This document shows positions 25,660 to 34,692 of a stretch of 64,000 nt of DNA, piece by piece (within the stretch, counting starts at the first letter, position 1; every line of letters starts with the position of its first letter). The stretch comes from JANYCO01 sp035535995 (GTDB lineage Bacteria > Bacteroidota > Bacteroidia > Cytophagales > Cytophagaceae): NCBI GenBank assembly GCA_035535995.1, contig DATLOZ010000019.1, forward strand, positions 248,001-312,000, given 5' to 3'. Below the pieces are notes generated by a model that saw only the letters and a program-made list of their open reading frames with translations, was not told the DNA's origin and made no database searches. A program made the translations under genes and the position numbers.

Positions 25660-27243
25660 ATGCAAGCTTCTGGAAAAACAGTTACGATCATACTTTTTGG
25701 TTATTTAGCAGCAGGATTATTCCTTCTGTTAAATAACCCTGCGCCGCTCGGATCAGATATGTTTTCGTATTATAGCATTGCCCGTCAATATAGCAAGGGA
25801 GATTTTTATCACGCTATCAATGGTTACTGGCCGCCGCTTATATCCTGGATGCTGACAATCTTTTTTAAACTAGGAGTATTCTGGAAAGCATTACAGATAC
25901 TGAATTTACTGGGCGGGTTTTTGCTCGTATGGTATTCAATCAAGATCGCCGAACTTTTAAAGTTGTCTTTTCTTGCAAAAATATTATTGACACTTCTAAA
26001 CGCTGTATTGGCATTGGCTTTTCAACTTGATTCGAGTACGCCCGATTTCTTGTCGGCCGTTTGCCTGGTTGGGTTTGTTTTTCATTATTACAAGCAACAG
26101 CTTCTGCCTACCTCTTATGGCTGGATTCAGGCCTCTGTAACGGCTTTGCTGCTGATCTTCTGCAAAATTTTTTATTTTTATTTCGTTATTATTTTTTTAC
26201 TCGCAGACGGATTGTTTGAATATGTAAAAGATAAAGATAGAAGTTGGAATGGAATAAAAAACAAGACCTTGTTTAAACAACTTGTATTGATCGTTGGTGT
26301 TTATTTTGTTTGGGTAATTATTTTATCTGTCAAATACGAACGGTTTGTGTTTTCGGCTACAGGCAGCTACAATTCTACAATCGGCACACCGCAAGGGAAC
26401 ACGCTTCAGTATTATACCTACTCAGGATTGGTAAAACCGAAAGGCGAATTATCGCTGGGCAATGAAGATCCAACTTATGCTAATATAGAGACACGTAAGC
26501 CTTTTGAGTCAAAAGAAGCTTTCCAATATCAGTTACAAGTATGGGCGTATAATTTTAAGATCTTAAGTTATCTGTTTAGTTACTTTTCTTATTTCAAATG
26601 GCTCATTCTGCTTATCCCTTTGGGACTTTTATTCTTTGGAAATTTTCCGGAACGAACGGTTGCGATAAAAATTTTTCTGATGGGATTGCTTATCCTGTTT
26701 GGGTACTTTCTGGTGTTTTACGAAGACCGTTATGCAATACCTGTGATCTTTTGCTTTGTGTTTACCAGTTTTTATTTTTTCGACAAGATTGATTTCTTTC
26801 GTTATACCATTGTCAATATTATTTTGGTCATCATTCCTTTCCTGGCCTTTGGAAAAGATACCATCGATGCAGTACGCGTATGGCAGTCGCATCGTACTTC
26901 TTATGAGGAGACTATGCGGGCTAGTCAAAAACTTATTCGATCACACCTGTTTGAAAATAAGAATATCGCCAACGCATCGGATGCTTTTGGTGGTACGTAT
27001 CCAACTATGTTGGCTTTGGAAACAAGCGGTCACTATTATGGCGAACTTGGAATTTATCATACACACGAAGCCAATTGGGAGGAATTGAAAAAATATAAGA
27101 TCGATTATTTATTCTATTTCGGCTGCGCAAAAATCGATGACCAAGGGCAATGTTTGGAACAAACGCTCCCTTTTTATTTGAAAGACAAACAGATCGTTTA
27201 TACCGATCATGCAGCGAAGTTGTTTGTTTATAAGCTGTTCTAA
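25660..27243 (+). CDS. Polytopic membrane protein, GT-C (GT39/ArnT-like) glycosyltransferase candidate
   Basis: 527 aa from ATG 25660 (the frame extends to 25594 inside the previous gene). About 10-12 hydrophobic helices. The first periplasmic loop has GSDMFSYYSIARQYSKGDFY, matching the acidic-residue and YxxxA pattern of lipid-linked sugar GT-C enzymes. The C-terminal ~90 residues are soluble. Likely transfers a sugar from a polyprenyl carrier; the acceptor is unknown. A second, shorter GT-C-like gene lies at 37086-38336. Confidence 0.65.
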   Translation: MQASGKTVTIILFGYLAAGLFLLLNNPAPLGSDMFSYYSIARQYSKGDFYHAINGYWPPLISWMLTIFFKLGVFWKALQILNLLGGFLLVWYSIKIAELLKLSFLAKILLTLLNAVLALAFQLDSSTPDFLSAVCLVGFVFHYYKQQLLPTSYGWIQASVTALLLIFCKIFYFYFVIIFLLADGLFEYVKDKDRSWNGIKNKTLFKQLVLIVGVYFVWVIILSVKYERFVFSATGSYNSTIGTPQGNTLQYYTYSGLVKPKGELSLGNEDPTYANIETRKPFESKEAFQYQLQVWAYNFKILSYLFSYFSYFKWLILLIPLGLLFFGNFPERTVAIKIFLMGLLILFGYFLVFYEDRYAIPVIFCFVFTSFYFFDKIDFFRYTIVNIILVIIPFLAFGKDTIDAVRVWQSHRTSYEETMRASQKLIRSHLFENKNIANASDAFGGTYPTMLALETSGHYYGELGIYHTHEANWEELKKYKIDYLFYFGCAKIDDQGQCLEQTLPFYLKDKQIVYTDHAAKLFVYKLF

Positions 27244-27360
27244 GAGACGTCCGCATTGATTGAACCAGCGTTCCTTCCATTTTGTTAAAGACTACTACAA
27301 GGAAAAGTAAACATGGATGCTTAATTGAACTGCATGTTTTTATTTCAACATCAATCCTTG

Positions 27361-27368
27361 TACCTTTG
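27361..27368 (+). promoter_or_regulatory. Candidate -7 box of osmC
   Basis: TACCTTTG fits TAnnTTTG and ends only 4 nt before the osmC ATG at 27373. No TTG is found 18-21 nt upstream. If used, the mRNA would be leaderless or nearly so. Confidence 0.35.
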
Positions 27369-27372
27369 CGTT

Positions 27373-27786
27373 ATGGAAATAGAATTAAATCTTTTGAACG
27401 AAGGCAGTCATTTTGAAGCAAAAAATGAAGCCGGCAACACCGTTAGCATCGATGGCTCTCCTGCTGTAGGAGGACAAGGACTAGGCGCCCGCCCGATGGA
27501 GCTTTTGATTATGGGATTAGGAGGCTGCAGCGGGATTGATATCCTTAGCATTTTGCGTAAGCAAAAAATTGAGCCGCAAGATTTCAGAGTAAAAATTTCT
27601 GCCGAAAGAGAAAAAGATGCAACGCCTTCGTTGTTCACGGATATTCACGTAAAATTCATTTTCAAAGGCCCTATAGATGAAGCCAAAGCCCAGAGAGCAA
27701 TTGATCTGTCGATGAACAAATATTGTTCTGTAGCCAAAACACTGGAAAAAACAGCGAAGATCACTTCAGAATTAGTGGTAGAATAA
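27373..27786 (+). CDS. OsmC family protein
   Basis: 137 aa from ATG 27373 (an upstream in-frame ATG at 27325 adds an unconserved stretch). The OsmC/Ohr fold is indicated by GLGARPMELLIMGLGGCSGIDILSILRKQ, with one Cys, and by CSVAKTLEKTAKITSELVV, with the second Cys of the peroxidatic pair. OsmC-like proteins reduce organic peroxides. This subfamily is the YhfA-like type common in Bacteroidota. Followed after 44 bp by metZ on the same strand. Confidence 0.88.
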   Translation: MEIELNLLNEGSHFEAKNEAGNTVSIDGSPAVGGQGLGARPMELLIMGLGGCSGIDILSILRKQKIEPQDFRVKISAEREKDATPSLFTDIHVKFIFKGPIDEAKAQRAIDLSMNKYCSVAKTLEKTAKITSELVVE

Positions 27787-27830
27787 AAATATTCTCACTT
27801 ACTCAAACTCATCACTCAAACTGATTTTAC

Positions 27831-29012
27831 ATGCAGGAAGAAAATAAAAAATTTGAAACTATCGCGATCCGTACACAGACGCCGCGCACTCAATACCACG
27901 AGCATTCCACACCTTTGTTCATGACTTCCAGCTTTGTCTTCGACGATGCGGAACATGCAAGAGCGTTGTTTGCCGATGAAGTACAGGGAAATATTTATAC
28001 CCGTTTTTCAAATCCGAATAATACAGAATTTATCGAGAAGATCTGTAAGTTGGAAGGTGCTGAAGATGGCTTTGCCGTTGCCTCCGGCATGTCGGCAGTA
28101 TTTACGAGTATGGCTTCCTTTTTGAAATCAGGCGATCACGTGTTGGTTTCTAAATCTGTGTTCGGTTCCACGATCCAAATCCTGACCAATATTTTCCCAA
28201 GATGGGGAATCACTCACACGTTCGCAGACATCAGCAAGCCTGAGACCTGGGAAGGATTGATTAAAGAAAATACAAAACTGATTATGGTGGAAACACCTTC
28301 CAATCCTGCATTGGATCTGATTGATCTGGAATGGTTGGGAAAGCTTGCGCAAAAATATAATCTGATCCTTGATGTAGACAATTGTTTTGCGACTCCTTAT
28401 CTGCAAAACCCGATCAAATGGGGAGCACATGTAGTAACGCACTCCGCTACTAAGTTTATCGACGGACAAGGCCGTGCGATCGGAGGAATTATTGTAGGTA
28501 CTAAAGAGCTGATCAAAGAAGTACGTTTCTTCGCACGTCATACAGGTCCGGCGCTTTCTCCGTTTAATTCCTGGATCCTTTCCAAAAGCCTGGAAACACT
28601 GGCGTTGCGGATGGACAGACATTGTGACAATGCGTTGAAACTTGCGCAATATTTAGAACAACATCCGGAAGTGGAATTAGTAAAATATCCTTTTCTGCCA
28701 AGCCATCCGCAATATCAGCTTGCAAAAAAACAAATGAAAGCAGGAGGAGGCATCGTGACCTTCCTGGTGAAAGGCGGATTGGAGAGAGGAAGAAGATTTT
28801 TGAATGCCACTGAAATGGCTTCACATTCGGCCAATCTGGGCGATAGCAGGACAATTGTAACACATCCCGCTTCTACTACGCATTCCAAGCTTTCAGAAGA
28901 AGACAGACAATCTGTAGGAATTATGTCAGGGTTGATCAGAGTTTCTGTAGGATTGGAACATATTGATGACATCATTACAGAAATCGGTTCGGCGTTAGAA
29001 AAATCAAAATAG
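27831..29012 (+). CDS. metZ: O-succinylhomoserine sulfhydrylase / trans-sulfuration PLP enzyme
   Basis: 393 aa. A Cys/Met-metabolism PLP enzyme of the gamma family; the PLP lysine is in HSATKFIDGQGRAIGG and the phosphate-binding part is VASGMSAVFTSMASFL. The sequence is closest in feel to MetZ (direct sulfhydrylation of O-succinylhomoserine to homocysteine), but cystathionine gamma-synthase or lyase activity cannot be excluded. The next gene begins 4 nt after the stop. Confidence 0.85.
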   Translation: MQEENKKFETIAIRTQTPRTQYHEHSTPLFMTSSFVFDDAEHARALFADEVQGNIYTRFSNPNNTEFIEKICKLEGAEDGFAVASGMSAVFTSMASFLKSGDHVLVSKSVFGSTIQILTNIFPRWGITHTFADISKPETWEGLIKENTKLIMVETPSNPALDLIDLEWLGKLAQKYNLILDVDNCFATPYLQNPIKWGAHVVTHSATKFIDGQGRAIGGIIVGTKELIKEVRFFARHTGPALSPFNSWILSKSLETLALRMDRHCDNALKLAQYLEQHPEVELVKYPFLPSHPQYQLAKKQMKAGGGIVTFLVKGGLERGRRFLNATEMASHSANLGDSRTIVTHPASTTHSKLSEEDRQSVGIMSGLIRVSVGLEHIDDIITEIGSALEKSK

Positions 29013-29016
29013 AAAA

Positions 29017-29544
29017 ATGAAAATAGCTATACGATTTGCTTTGATCCTGGCATCTGCAATGTTTGCTGCCAATCTGATCCGTTTTGATCTGATCGGTATC
29101 GAACATGCATTTATACGAAATTATTCTGGTATGCTTCCAGTGTTGATCCTGATCGTAGGATTGTATTTTGGGATCAGGAAAAACAGGGAAGTAAATTATA
29201 AGGGAGAAATGAATTACGGGCAAGCTTTGTATTTTGGAATTATCCTGAGCGCCTTTGCCGGATTATTTCTAGGCATTTTGCACATGTTCTATTATCAATT
29301 TATAAATACTTCCTATGCAGACAGAGTGATCAAGGCCTATACACCTTTGTTTGTAGAAATGAAATTGAAACCGCAGGAAATTCAAACACAGATACAAGGA
29401 ATTAGAAATACATTTAAACCTATGAGCCAGCTTACGGAATCTTTTGTGATCACGCTGTTGATGGGAATAGTGTTTACTTCCGTATTGAGCGCCTTTCTTC
29501 GTACAAAAGATACGTTTACACAAATTTTTAAACCTAAAGAATAA
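29017..29544 (+). CDS. DUF4199 membrane protein
   Basis: 175 aa with four predicted transmembrane helices (about 5-22, 37-53, 65-90, 145-162), matching the Bacteroidota DUF4199 family of unknown function. The conserved GMNYGQALYFGIILS-like segment appears as GEMNYGQALYFGI. It follows metZ by 4 nt, so it is probably co-transcribed with it. Confidence 0.8.
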   Translation: MKIAIRFALILASAMFAANLIRFDLIGIEHAFIRNYSGMLPVLILIVGLYFGIRKNREVNYKGEMNYGQALYFGIILSAFAGLFLGILHMFYYQFINTSYADRVIKAYTPLFVEMKLKPQEIQTQIQGIRNTFKPMSQLTESFVITLLMGIVFTSVLSAFLRTKDTFTQIFKPKE

Positions 29545-29592
29545 TTCGGTTTTTGTGACAATATTCGTATTTTTAGCATAAACTAATTCCTT

Positions 29593-30375
29593 ATGAAAAA
29601 ATATTTATCTCTATGCCTCGTGATGGCATCAATTTCTTCTTACGCCCAACTCAACCTGGATAAGCTGAAGGGAGATATTGAGAAAGTAGAAAAAGCCACG
29701 AATACAACACTTCCTACAAGCACTACACCTAGTAATTCTTCCAGTTCGAGCAATAAGACTTTAAATCTTTCAGAAGGAGAGATGGTGCAGGGGCTGAAAG
29801 AAGCGCTTACCAAAGGTGCCAGTACAGCTTCTCAATCGTTGAATAAAATGGACGGCTATTATAAAAATCCGAAAGTGAAAATTCCTGTTCCTCCGGAAGC
29901 GCAGCATGTAGCTAATACACTTCGTGAATATGGATATGGCAAAAAGGTAGATGATTTCGAGCTTACGCTAAACCGCGCAGCGGAGCAAGCCGCAAAAGAA
30001 GCTGCGCCAATTTTTTCAAAAGCGATCACAAGCATGAGTATTACAGACGCCAAAGGAATTTTGACAGGTCCGGATACCGCTGCTACAGGTTATTTAAGAA
30101 AAACTACTTACTCCTCACTCTTCACTGCTTTCAAACCCCATATCCAGCAAGCGATTGGAGACAATAAAGTAGCCAGCAAATGGGCTGAGATCACTAAGTT
30201 GTACAATAAAATTCCGGTAATTAAAAAACCGGTAAATACGGATCTGGTAAGTTATACCACCGGTAGATCTTTGCAAGGATTGTTCTCTTTGGTAGCCGAT
30301 CAGGAAATGCAGATCAGAAAAGATCCTGTTGCGCGTACTTCTGATATTCTCAAAAAAGTATTTGGAAGTTTATAA
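29593..30375 (+). CDS. DUF4197 secreted protein
   Basis: 260 aa with signal peptide MKKYLSLCLVMASISSYAQ, a Ser/Thr/Asn-rich linker (about 38-55), then a helical DUF4197 domain (about 60-258) with GLKEALTKGASTA, KMDGYYKNPKVKIPVPPEAQ, ILTGPDTAATGYLR and GLFSLVADQEMQIRKDP. Periplasmic, function unknown; the family is found in many Bacteroidota and Proteobacteria. Confidence 0.88.
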   Translation: MKKYLSLCLVMASISSYAQLNLDKLKGDIEKVEKATNTTLPTSTTPSNSSSSSNKTLNLSEGEMVQGLKEALTKGASTASQSLNKMDGYYKNPKVKIPVPPEAQHVANTLREYGYGKKVDDFELTLNRAAEQAAKEAAPIFSKAITSMSITDAKGILTGPDTAATGYLRKTTYSSLFTAFKPHIQQAIGDNKVASKWAEITKLYNKIPVIKKPVNTDLVSYTTGRSLQGLFSLVADQEMQIRKDPVARTSDILKKVFGSL

Positions 30376-30395
30376 TCTAAAATGACTTTGGTATT

Positions 30396-30779
30396 ATGGG
30401 AAAAGTAAAAATTATTTTGGTCCTCATCGTTCTACTGATCGTAGGAGTATTTTCTTATCTCTTGTTTGGCAGCTATAGCGAAGGAGAGCGTGCTGGTACA
30501 TTAGTTAAGCTTAGCAAAAAAGGATATGTATTTAAAACCTGGGAAGGAGAGTTGAATACATTCATGTATGTGAGCGACCAGGCAGCTGCCAGCGCTGCGG
30601 TAAACAACCTGTGGGATTTTTCGGTGCATGATAAAAATCCCGAAGTGATCCAAATTATGCAGGATGCTATGCTCAATGGTCATAGAATTAAACTATACTA
30701 TCGCGAAAAATATTTTAAATTTCCTTGGAATGGAGATACCAAATATTTCGTTTACAAGGCAGAGGTAGTGAAGAAATAA
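30396..30779 (+). CDS. Small membrane-anchored protein of a conserved Bacteroidota family, function unknown
   Basis: 127 aa: one N-terminal transmembrane anchor (about 5-24) followed by a soluble domain facing the periplasm, with GTLVKLSKKGYVFKTWEGEL, NLWDFSV and VKLYYRE-like (IKLYYREKYFKFPWNGDTKYFV) conserved stretches. Databases sometimes name this family 6-phosphogluconate dehydrogenase, which the sequence does not support. Starts 20 nt after the DUF4197 gene. Confidence 0.65.
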   Translation: MGKVKIILVLIVLLIVGVFSYLLFGSYSEGERAGTLVKLSKKGYVFKTWEGELNTFMYVSDQAAASAAVNNLWDFSVHDKNPEVIQIMQDAMLNGHRIKLYYREKYFKFPWNGDTKYFVYKAEVVKK

Positions 30780-30843
30780 TTTTTTAGAATATGTAAAAGC
30801 TTTGGCAAGCTTTTATAATACATGCATTCAAATAATAAATTAA

Positions 30844-31497
30844 ATGAAGTTTGAGGATGGATACCGGGAGCAGGGAATGCGAAAGCAACTGGTCCGTAAG
30901 CTGAAAGAAAAAGGCATTACGGATGCTAAAGTGCTGGAAGCAATCGGCGCGGTACCAAGACATGTTTTTCTGGATAAGGCTTTTTTAGAACAGGCGTATC
31001 AGGATAAAGCATTTCCAATAGGGGAAGGACAAACAATTTCACAACCATATACCGTGGCCTTTCAAACACAGTTGCTTGAGGTCGCCAAAGATATGAAGGT
31101 ATTGGAGATAGGAACAGGTTCCGGTTATCAGGCATGTGTGTTGAGTTATCTGAAAGTGAAACTTTACACGATTGAATATAACAAAGCATTATATACTAAA
31201 ACCTCTAACTTCCTGCGCTCGGTGGGTCTGGATAATATACAGTTCTTTTTTGGCGATGGAAGTCAAGGCTTGCCTACTTTTGCGCCCTACGACAGAATTA
31301 TCGTTACTGCAGGAGCTCCAGCTATTCCAGATAAATTGATCCATCAATTGGTGATAGGAGGGAAATTAGTCATTCCGGTAGGAGACGATCAGACGCAGAC
31401 AATGCTTCGAATCACAAGATTATCAGAAGAGCAATTTCAAAAAGAAGAATTCGGTGCGTTTAAGTTTGTGCCTTTGTTAGGCAAAGACGGATGGTGA
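30844..31497 (+). CDS. pcm: Protein-L-isoaspartate O-methyltransferase
   Basis: 217 aa. Repairs isoaspartyl damage in proteins by SAM-dependent methylation. Typical PCMT features are GAVPRHVFLD near residue 37, IGEGQTISQPYTVAFQTQLL, the SAM motif VLEIGTGSGYQACVLS and IIVTAGAPAIPDKLIHQL. Last gene of the + run from 25.3 kb, closed by a terminator. Confidence 0.95.
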   Translation: MKFEDGYREQGMRKQLVRKLKEKGITDAKVLEAIGAVPRHVFLDKAFLEQAYQDKAFPIGEGQTISQPYTVAFQTQLLEVAKDMKVLEIGTGSGYQACVLSYLKVKLYTIEYNKALYTKTSNFLRSVGLDNIQFFFGDGSQGLPTFAPYDRIIVTAGAPAIPDKLIHQLVIGGKLVIPVGDDQTQTMLRITRLSEEQFQKEEFGAFKFVPLLGKDGW

Positions 31498-31547
31498 AAA
31501 AACAGTAGTGAGTATGGAGTACGAGTATGAAGAAAGGTAATCATAAT

Positions 31548-31576
31548 AAAAAAGGGATCAAGTCGATCCCTTTTTT
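31548..31576. terminator. Bidirectional intrinsic terminator
   Basis: AAAAAAGGGATC (31548-31559), loop AAGTC, then GATCCCTTTTTT (31565-31576). A/T runs flank both sides. It separates the convergent pcm and T9SS-cargo genes. Confidence 0.92.
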
Positions 31577-31596
31577 ATTTGTAATGTTAAGAAAAA

Positions 31597-32379
31597 TTAT
31601 TTCTTGAATATTTTGTTGGTCTGGTTGTCTACGTTCAGGTAGTATACTCCGGAAGGTTTGCCTGTCAGATCGATTTCAGTGCCTTTCCCTTTTTTGATGA
31701 CAGTACCGACAGCATCGAGGATTTCGTAATCAGCATCTCTAGAGAGCGTGATCTTATCTGTAACCCTGGTAGGATAGAAGGTAACTTTTTCGAGGTCAGA
31801 TTTGAATTCTACAATTTGAGAATAGAATACTTGTCCATCAGATTCTACAAATTTAATTCTGTATTTATTGAGGTCAGAGTTGTGAGCGGCTTTGATATCA
31901 TAGTTGTTGATGATCACTCCGCCTTTTGCCGGAAGTTCTTTGATCACCGCCCATGAGTTGTATTGGAAATGTTCTACAAACATTTTTCCACCTGCTTTTT
32001 CTCCTTTGGTAGACCAGATCAAATGTTCTTTGTCAACATTGAAAGAGCTGAACTGGAAAGCGCTTGTAGCTTTAATTACTTGAGGGTTAAGGATCTTTGG
32101 TTTACAATCATCTTTGTGCGTGATCTTGATGGTAACCGGATCCTGTACTTTCAAATGAGAGAGGTCTATCTCAAATGCACTGGACTGGATGTTGGTCAAC
32201 ACCTTTACATCGTTTACAAATACCTCATTGGCACAGAAATCTTTTTGATTTCCTGTGAATGGGTTCTGAATGTACAAATTTTTACCCTGGTATACTCCTG
32301 TCAGGGTTAATATCCCTGCCTTTGCTGAAAATACATTCAGCAAAATCAGCCCAACCAGTAAAAATCTTATTTTCATCAT
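31597..32379 (-). CDS. Secreted protein with type IX secretion (Por) C-terminal sorting domain
   Basis: 260 aa with an N-terminal signal peptide (MMKIRFLLVGLILLNVFSAKA). The last ~75 residues show the type A T9SS sorting pattern: strands ending in IDLTGKPSGVYYLNVDNQTN followed by KIFKK. The central region is beta-rich without a known catalytic motif. It should be exported through the outer membrane and anchored or released at the surface. Shows that the organism uses T9SS. The 228-bp upstream gap is very AT-rich; TATTTTTG boxes occur but no complete promoter was assigned. Confidence 0.82.
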   Translation of the reverse strand: MMKIRFLLVGLILLNVFSAKAGILTLTGVYQGKNLYIQNPFTGNQKDFCANEVFVNDVKVLTNIQSSAFEIDLSHLKVQDPVTIKITHKDDCKPKILNPQVIKATSAFQFSSFNVDKEHLIWSTKGEKAGGKMFVEHFQYNSWAVIKELPAKGGVIINNYDIKAAHNSDLNKYRIKFVESDGQVFYSQIVEFKSDLEKVTFYPTRVTDKITLSRDADYEILDAVGTVIKKGKGTEIDLTGKPSGVYYLNVDNQTNKIFKK

Positions 32380-32607
32380 TTCTTTATTATATTATATTTC
32401 CTAAAAATAACACAAAAATATAAGCAAAAATGGTTAATAATTACATATGAAACAAATTATTAACCTATTTTTTGCAAATATTTTAAATGCCTAAAATGCA
32501 ATTTTATACACATTTTGACGGTTATAGTAGACAAAATAAATCTTTTAAATTGTAATTTGAGAGATATTTTGTATAATATGAATTAACATTCAATACTATC
32601 AAAAATT

Positions 32608-33876
32608 ATGCGAAAAGTCATCTTTTTGACCCTTATATTTTTATGCACCATTAGTCTGAAAAGTTTTGCTTCTCAGATCCTCATTCCAATGGATAATGCG
32701 CAACGTAATCATCTAAAGGCTTATGGGATAGCTTATTGGATACTTACTTTTGACCAAGAGGTCAACTGGCTACTCAATTATCGGGGGGGGAGTTTTATGT
32801 TTATCCACAATCCGAAGTTTGAAAACGAACTGGTTATAAGAGGTGTAAGTTATGAAGTGATCTCAGAAGCGCAATCTTCAGAGATCCTTAGTTATATCGG
32901 AGGCGCAGATGTAAATATGGAAGTAATGAAGTTGGAGAAGCCACCCAAGATCGCTGTGTACTCTCCGAAAACTAAGCTGCCATGGGATGACGCTGTGACG
33001 ATGGTGCTTACTTATGCTGAAATTCCTTACACGATCGTATTCGATGATGAAGTTATGTACAACGAATTACCGAAGTACGATTGGCTGCACCTTCATCATG
33101 AAGACTTCACAGGGCAATACGGAAAATTTTACGCACAGTATAAAAACCAAGCCTGGTACATTCGCCAGCAGCAGGAATACGAAGCTTCCGCTAAAAAACA
33201 TGGATTTAAAAAAGTATCTGAGTTAAAACTCGCCGTAGTAAAAAAGATTCGCGACTTCTGTGCAGGCGGTGGATTTTTATTTGCGATGTGTTCGGCTACA
33301 GATACCTATGATATCGCACTTTCGGCAGAAGGGGTCGACATTGTTGAGTATATGTACGATGGAGACCCGATGGATCCTATGGCACAGCGTAAATTGGATT
33401 ATAAAAAAACGTTTGCCTTCGACAATTTTACCATCAGTCAGGATCCTTATGAATACGAGTTTTCCAACATCGATAACAATCCTTCAGAGAGAGGTGGGCT
33501 GGGAGAAGGCACAGACTTCTTCACCCTGTTTAGCTTTTCTGCCAAGTGGGATCCCGTACCTACGATGCTTACTCAAAACCACGAAGCAACGATCAAAGGA
33601 TTTATGGGACAGACAACAGCTTTCAAAAAGAGATTGTTGAAACATGATGTGCTGGTAATGGGAGAAACTAAATCCATCAGTGAAGCACGCTATATTCACG
33701 GAGGATTTGGCAAAGGTACCTGGACATTTTACGGAGGGCACGATCCTGAGGATTACCAACATTTTGTAGGGGAAGAACCGACCGATCTCAATCTTCACCC
33801 CAATTCACCGGGCTTCCGGCTGATCCTAAACAACGTGCTGTTCCCGGCAGCCAAGAAGAAGAAACAGAAAACCTAA
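32608..33876 (+). CDS. Conserved secreted protein (often mis-named asparagine synthetase B), function unknown
   Basis: 422 aa with signal peptide (MRKVIFLTLIFLCTISLKSFA). From memory the family is strongly conserved in Bacteroidota, including YGIAYWILTFDQEVNWLLNYRGGSF, the HLHHEDFTGQYGKF block and GGHDPEDYQHFVG. FCAGGGFLFAMCSATD resembles the nucleophile elbow of class I glutamine-amidotransferase-like folds; nothing resembles the AsnB synthetase domain. It is extracytoplasmic, so an asparagine synthetase role is implausible. Contains a run of eight G at 32783-32790, in frame. Confidence 0.75.
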   Translation: MRKVIFLTLIFLCTISLKSFASQILIPMDNAQRNHLKAYGIAYWILTFDQEVNWLLNYRGGSFMFIHNPKFENELVIRGVSYEVISEAQSSEILSYIGGADVNMEVMKLEKPPKIAVYSPKTKLPWDDAVTMVLTYAEIPYTIVFDDEVMYNELPKYDWLHLHHEDFTGQYGKFYAQYKNQAWYIRQQQEYEASAKKHGFKKVSELKLAVVKKIRDFCAGGGFLFAMCSATDTYDIALSAEGVDIVEYMYDGDPMDPMAQRKLDYKKTFAFDNFTISQDPYEYEFSNIDNNPSERGGLGEGTDFFTLFSFSAKWDPVPTMLTQNHEATIKGFMGQTTAFKKRLLKHDVLVMGETKSISEARYIHGGFGKGTWTFYGGHDPEDYQHFVGEEPTDLNLHPNSPGFRLILNNVLFPAAKKKKQKT

Positions 33877-33933
33877 AAGTTATGAATGTTGAGTTAATTT
33901 CATTCATAATTCATAACTCAACATTCATAACTT
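33877..33933. repeat. Palindromic intergenic repeat, family 1, copy 3
   Basis: Perfect 20-bp arms, AAGTTATGAATGTTGAGTTA at 33877-33896 and its complement at 33914-33933, with a 17-nt loop. It begins on the base after the upstream stop codon and ends 6 nt before the convergent gene, so it may serve both as terminator. Confidence 0.93.
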
Positions 33934-33939
33934 ATTGTC

Positions 33940-34680
33940 TTAGCTTCTTTTCAAATTGTCAATAATAATCGCCGATGCAATCGCTACATTCAGTGATTCT
34001 GCTTGTCCGTAGCGTGGAATGTGAATTTTGTCGGTGATATATTTAGTGATCTCTTTACTGATCCCTTCTGATTCGTTTCCCATTAAAATATAACCTCCTT
34101 TTGCGAATGAAAAATGATGTACGTCTTTCCCCTCAAGGTCTGCAGCGTAGACGGGCATAGTATTTTTAGAAAGAAAATCGGGAAGAGGACAATAATAAAC
34201 TTTAATTCTTGTAAACGAACCCATCGAAGAAGCGATCACTTTTGGGTTGTAAAAATCGGCGGTAGTTTCGGAACAAATAATATTTCCAATACCATACCAA
34301 TCCGCTATACGCACGATAGTACCGAGGTTGCCGGGATCTTTGATGTCGTCAAGAATAAGTGCGTATTCATTTTGTTGAATTGAAAGCGGCTTGTTCTCTT
34401 TCATGGAAGCCACTGCCAGGCCAGCATTGTTAGTAGTGAAAGAACTGATGCTGCTCAATTCTTTTTCGGAAATGATCTCGGCCTTTACGGATAGTTTTTT
34501 TAAGAGCAATTCATGTTCTCCATAGAATCGTTCGGTGACCAGCAAGTCGTGTATAACAAAGTCAGAATTAGCCAATTCCAATACACTTTTCGCCCCTTCC
34601 GTCAAAAATTGCTTATATTCGGTACGAAATTTCTTAATTTGTAACGATTTGATAAATTTTGCTTTGTTTTTGGAGAACAT
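33940..34680 (-). CDS. TrmH/SpoU family RNA methyltransferase
   Basis: 246 aa. The three SPOUT motifs are seen: LILDDIKDPGNLGTIVRIAD, YILMGNESEGIS and IPRYGQAESLNVAIASAI, which form the trefoil-knot SAM site. The N-terminal ~90 residues (KFRTEYKQFLTEGAKSVLEL) are a substrate-binding domain of the RlmB/TrmH type. Likely 2'-O-methylates rRNA or tRNA; the exact target is not readable. Its ATG is only 12 nt from the start of the divergent tamL gene. Confidence 0.92.
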   Translation of the reverse strand: MFSKNKAKFIKSLQIKKFRTEYKQFLTEGAKSVLELANSDFVIHDLLVTERFYGEHELLLKKLSVKAEIISEKELSSISSFTTNNAGLAVASMKENKPLSIQQNEYALILDDIKDPGNLGTIVRIADWYGIGNIICSETTADFYNPKVIASSMGSFTRIKVYYCPLPDFLSKNTMPVYAADLEGKDVHHFSFAKGGYILMGNESEGISKEITKYITDKIHIPRYGQAESLNVAIASAIIIDNLKRS

Positions 34681-34692
34681 TTAATAAAGGTT

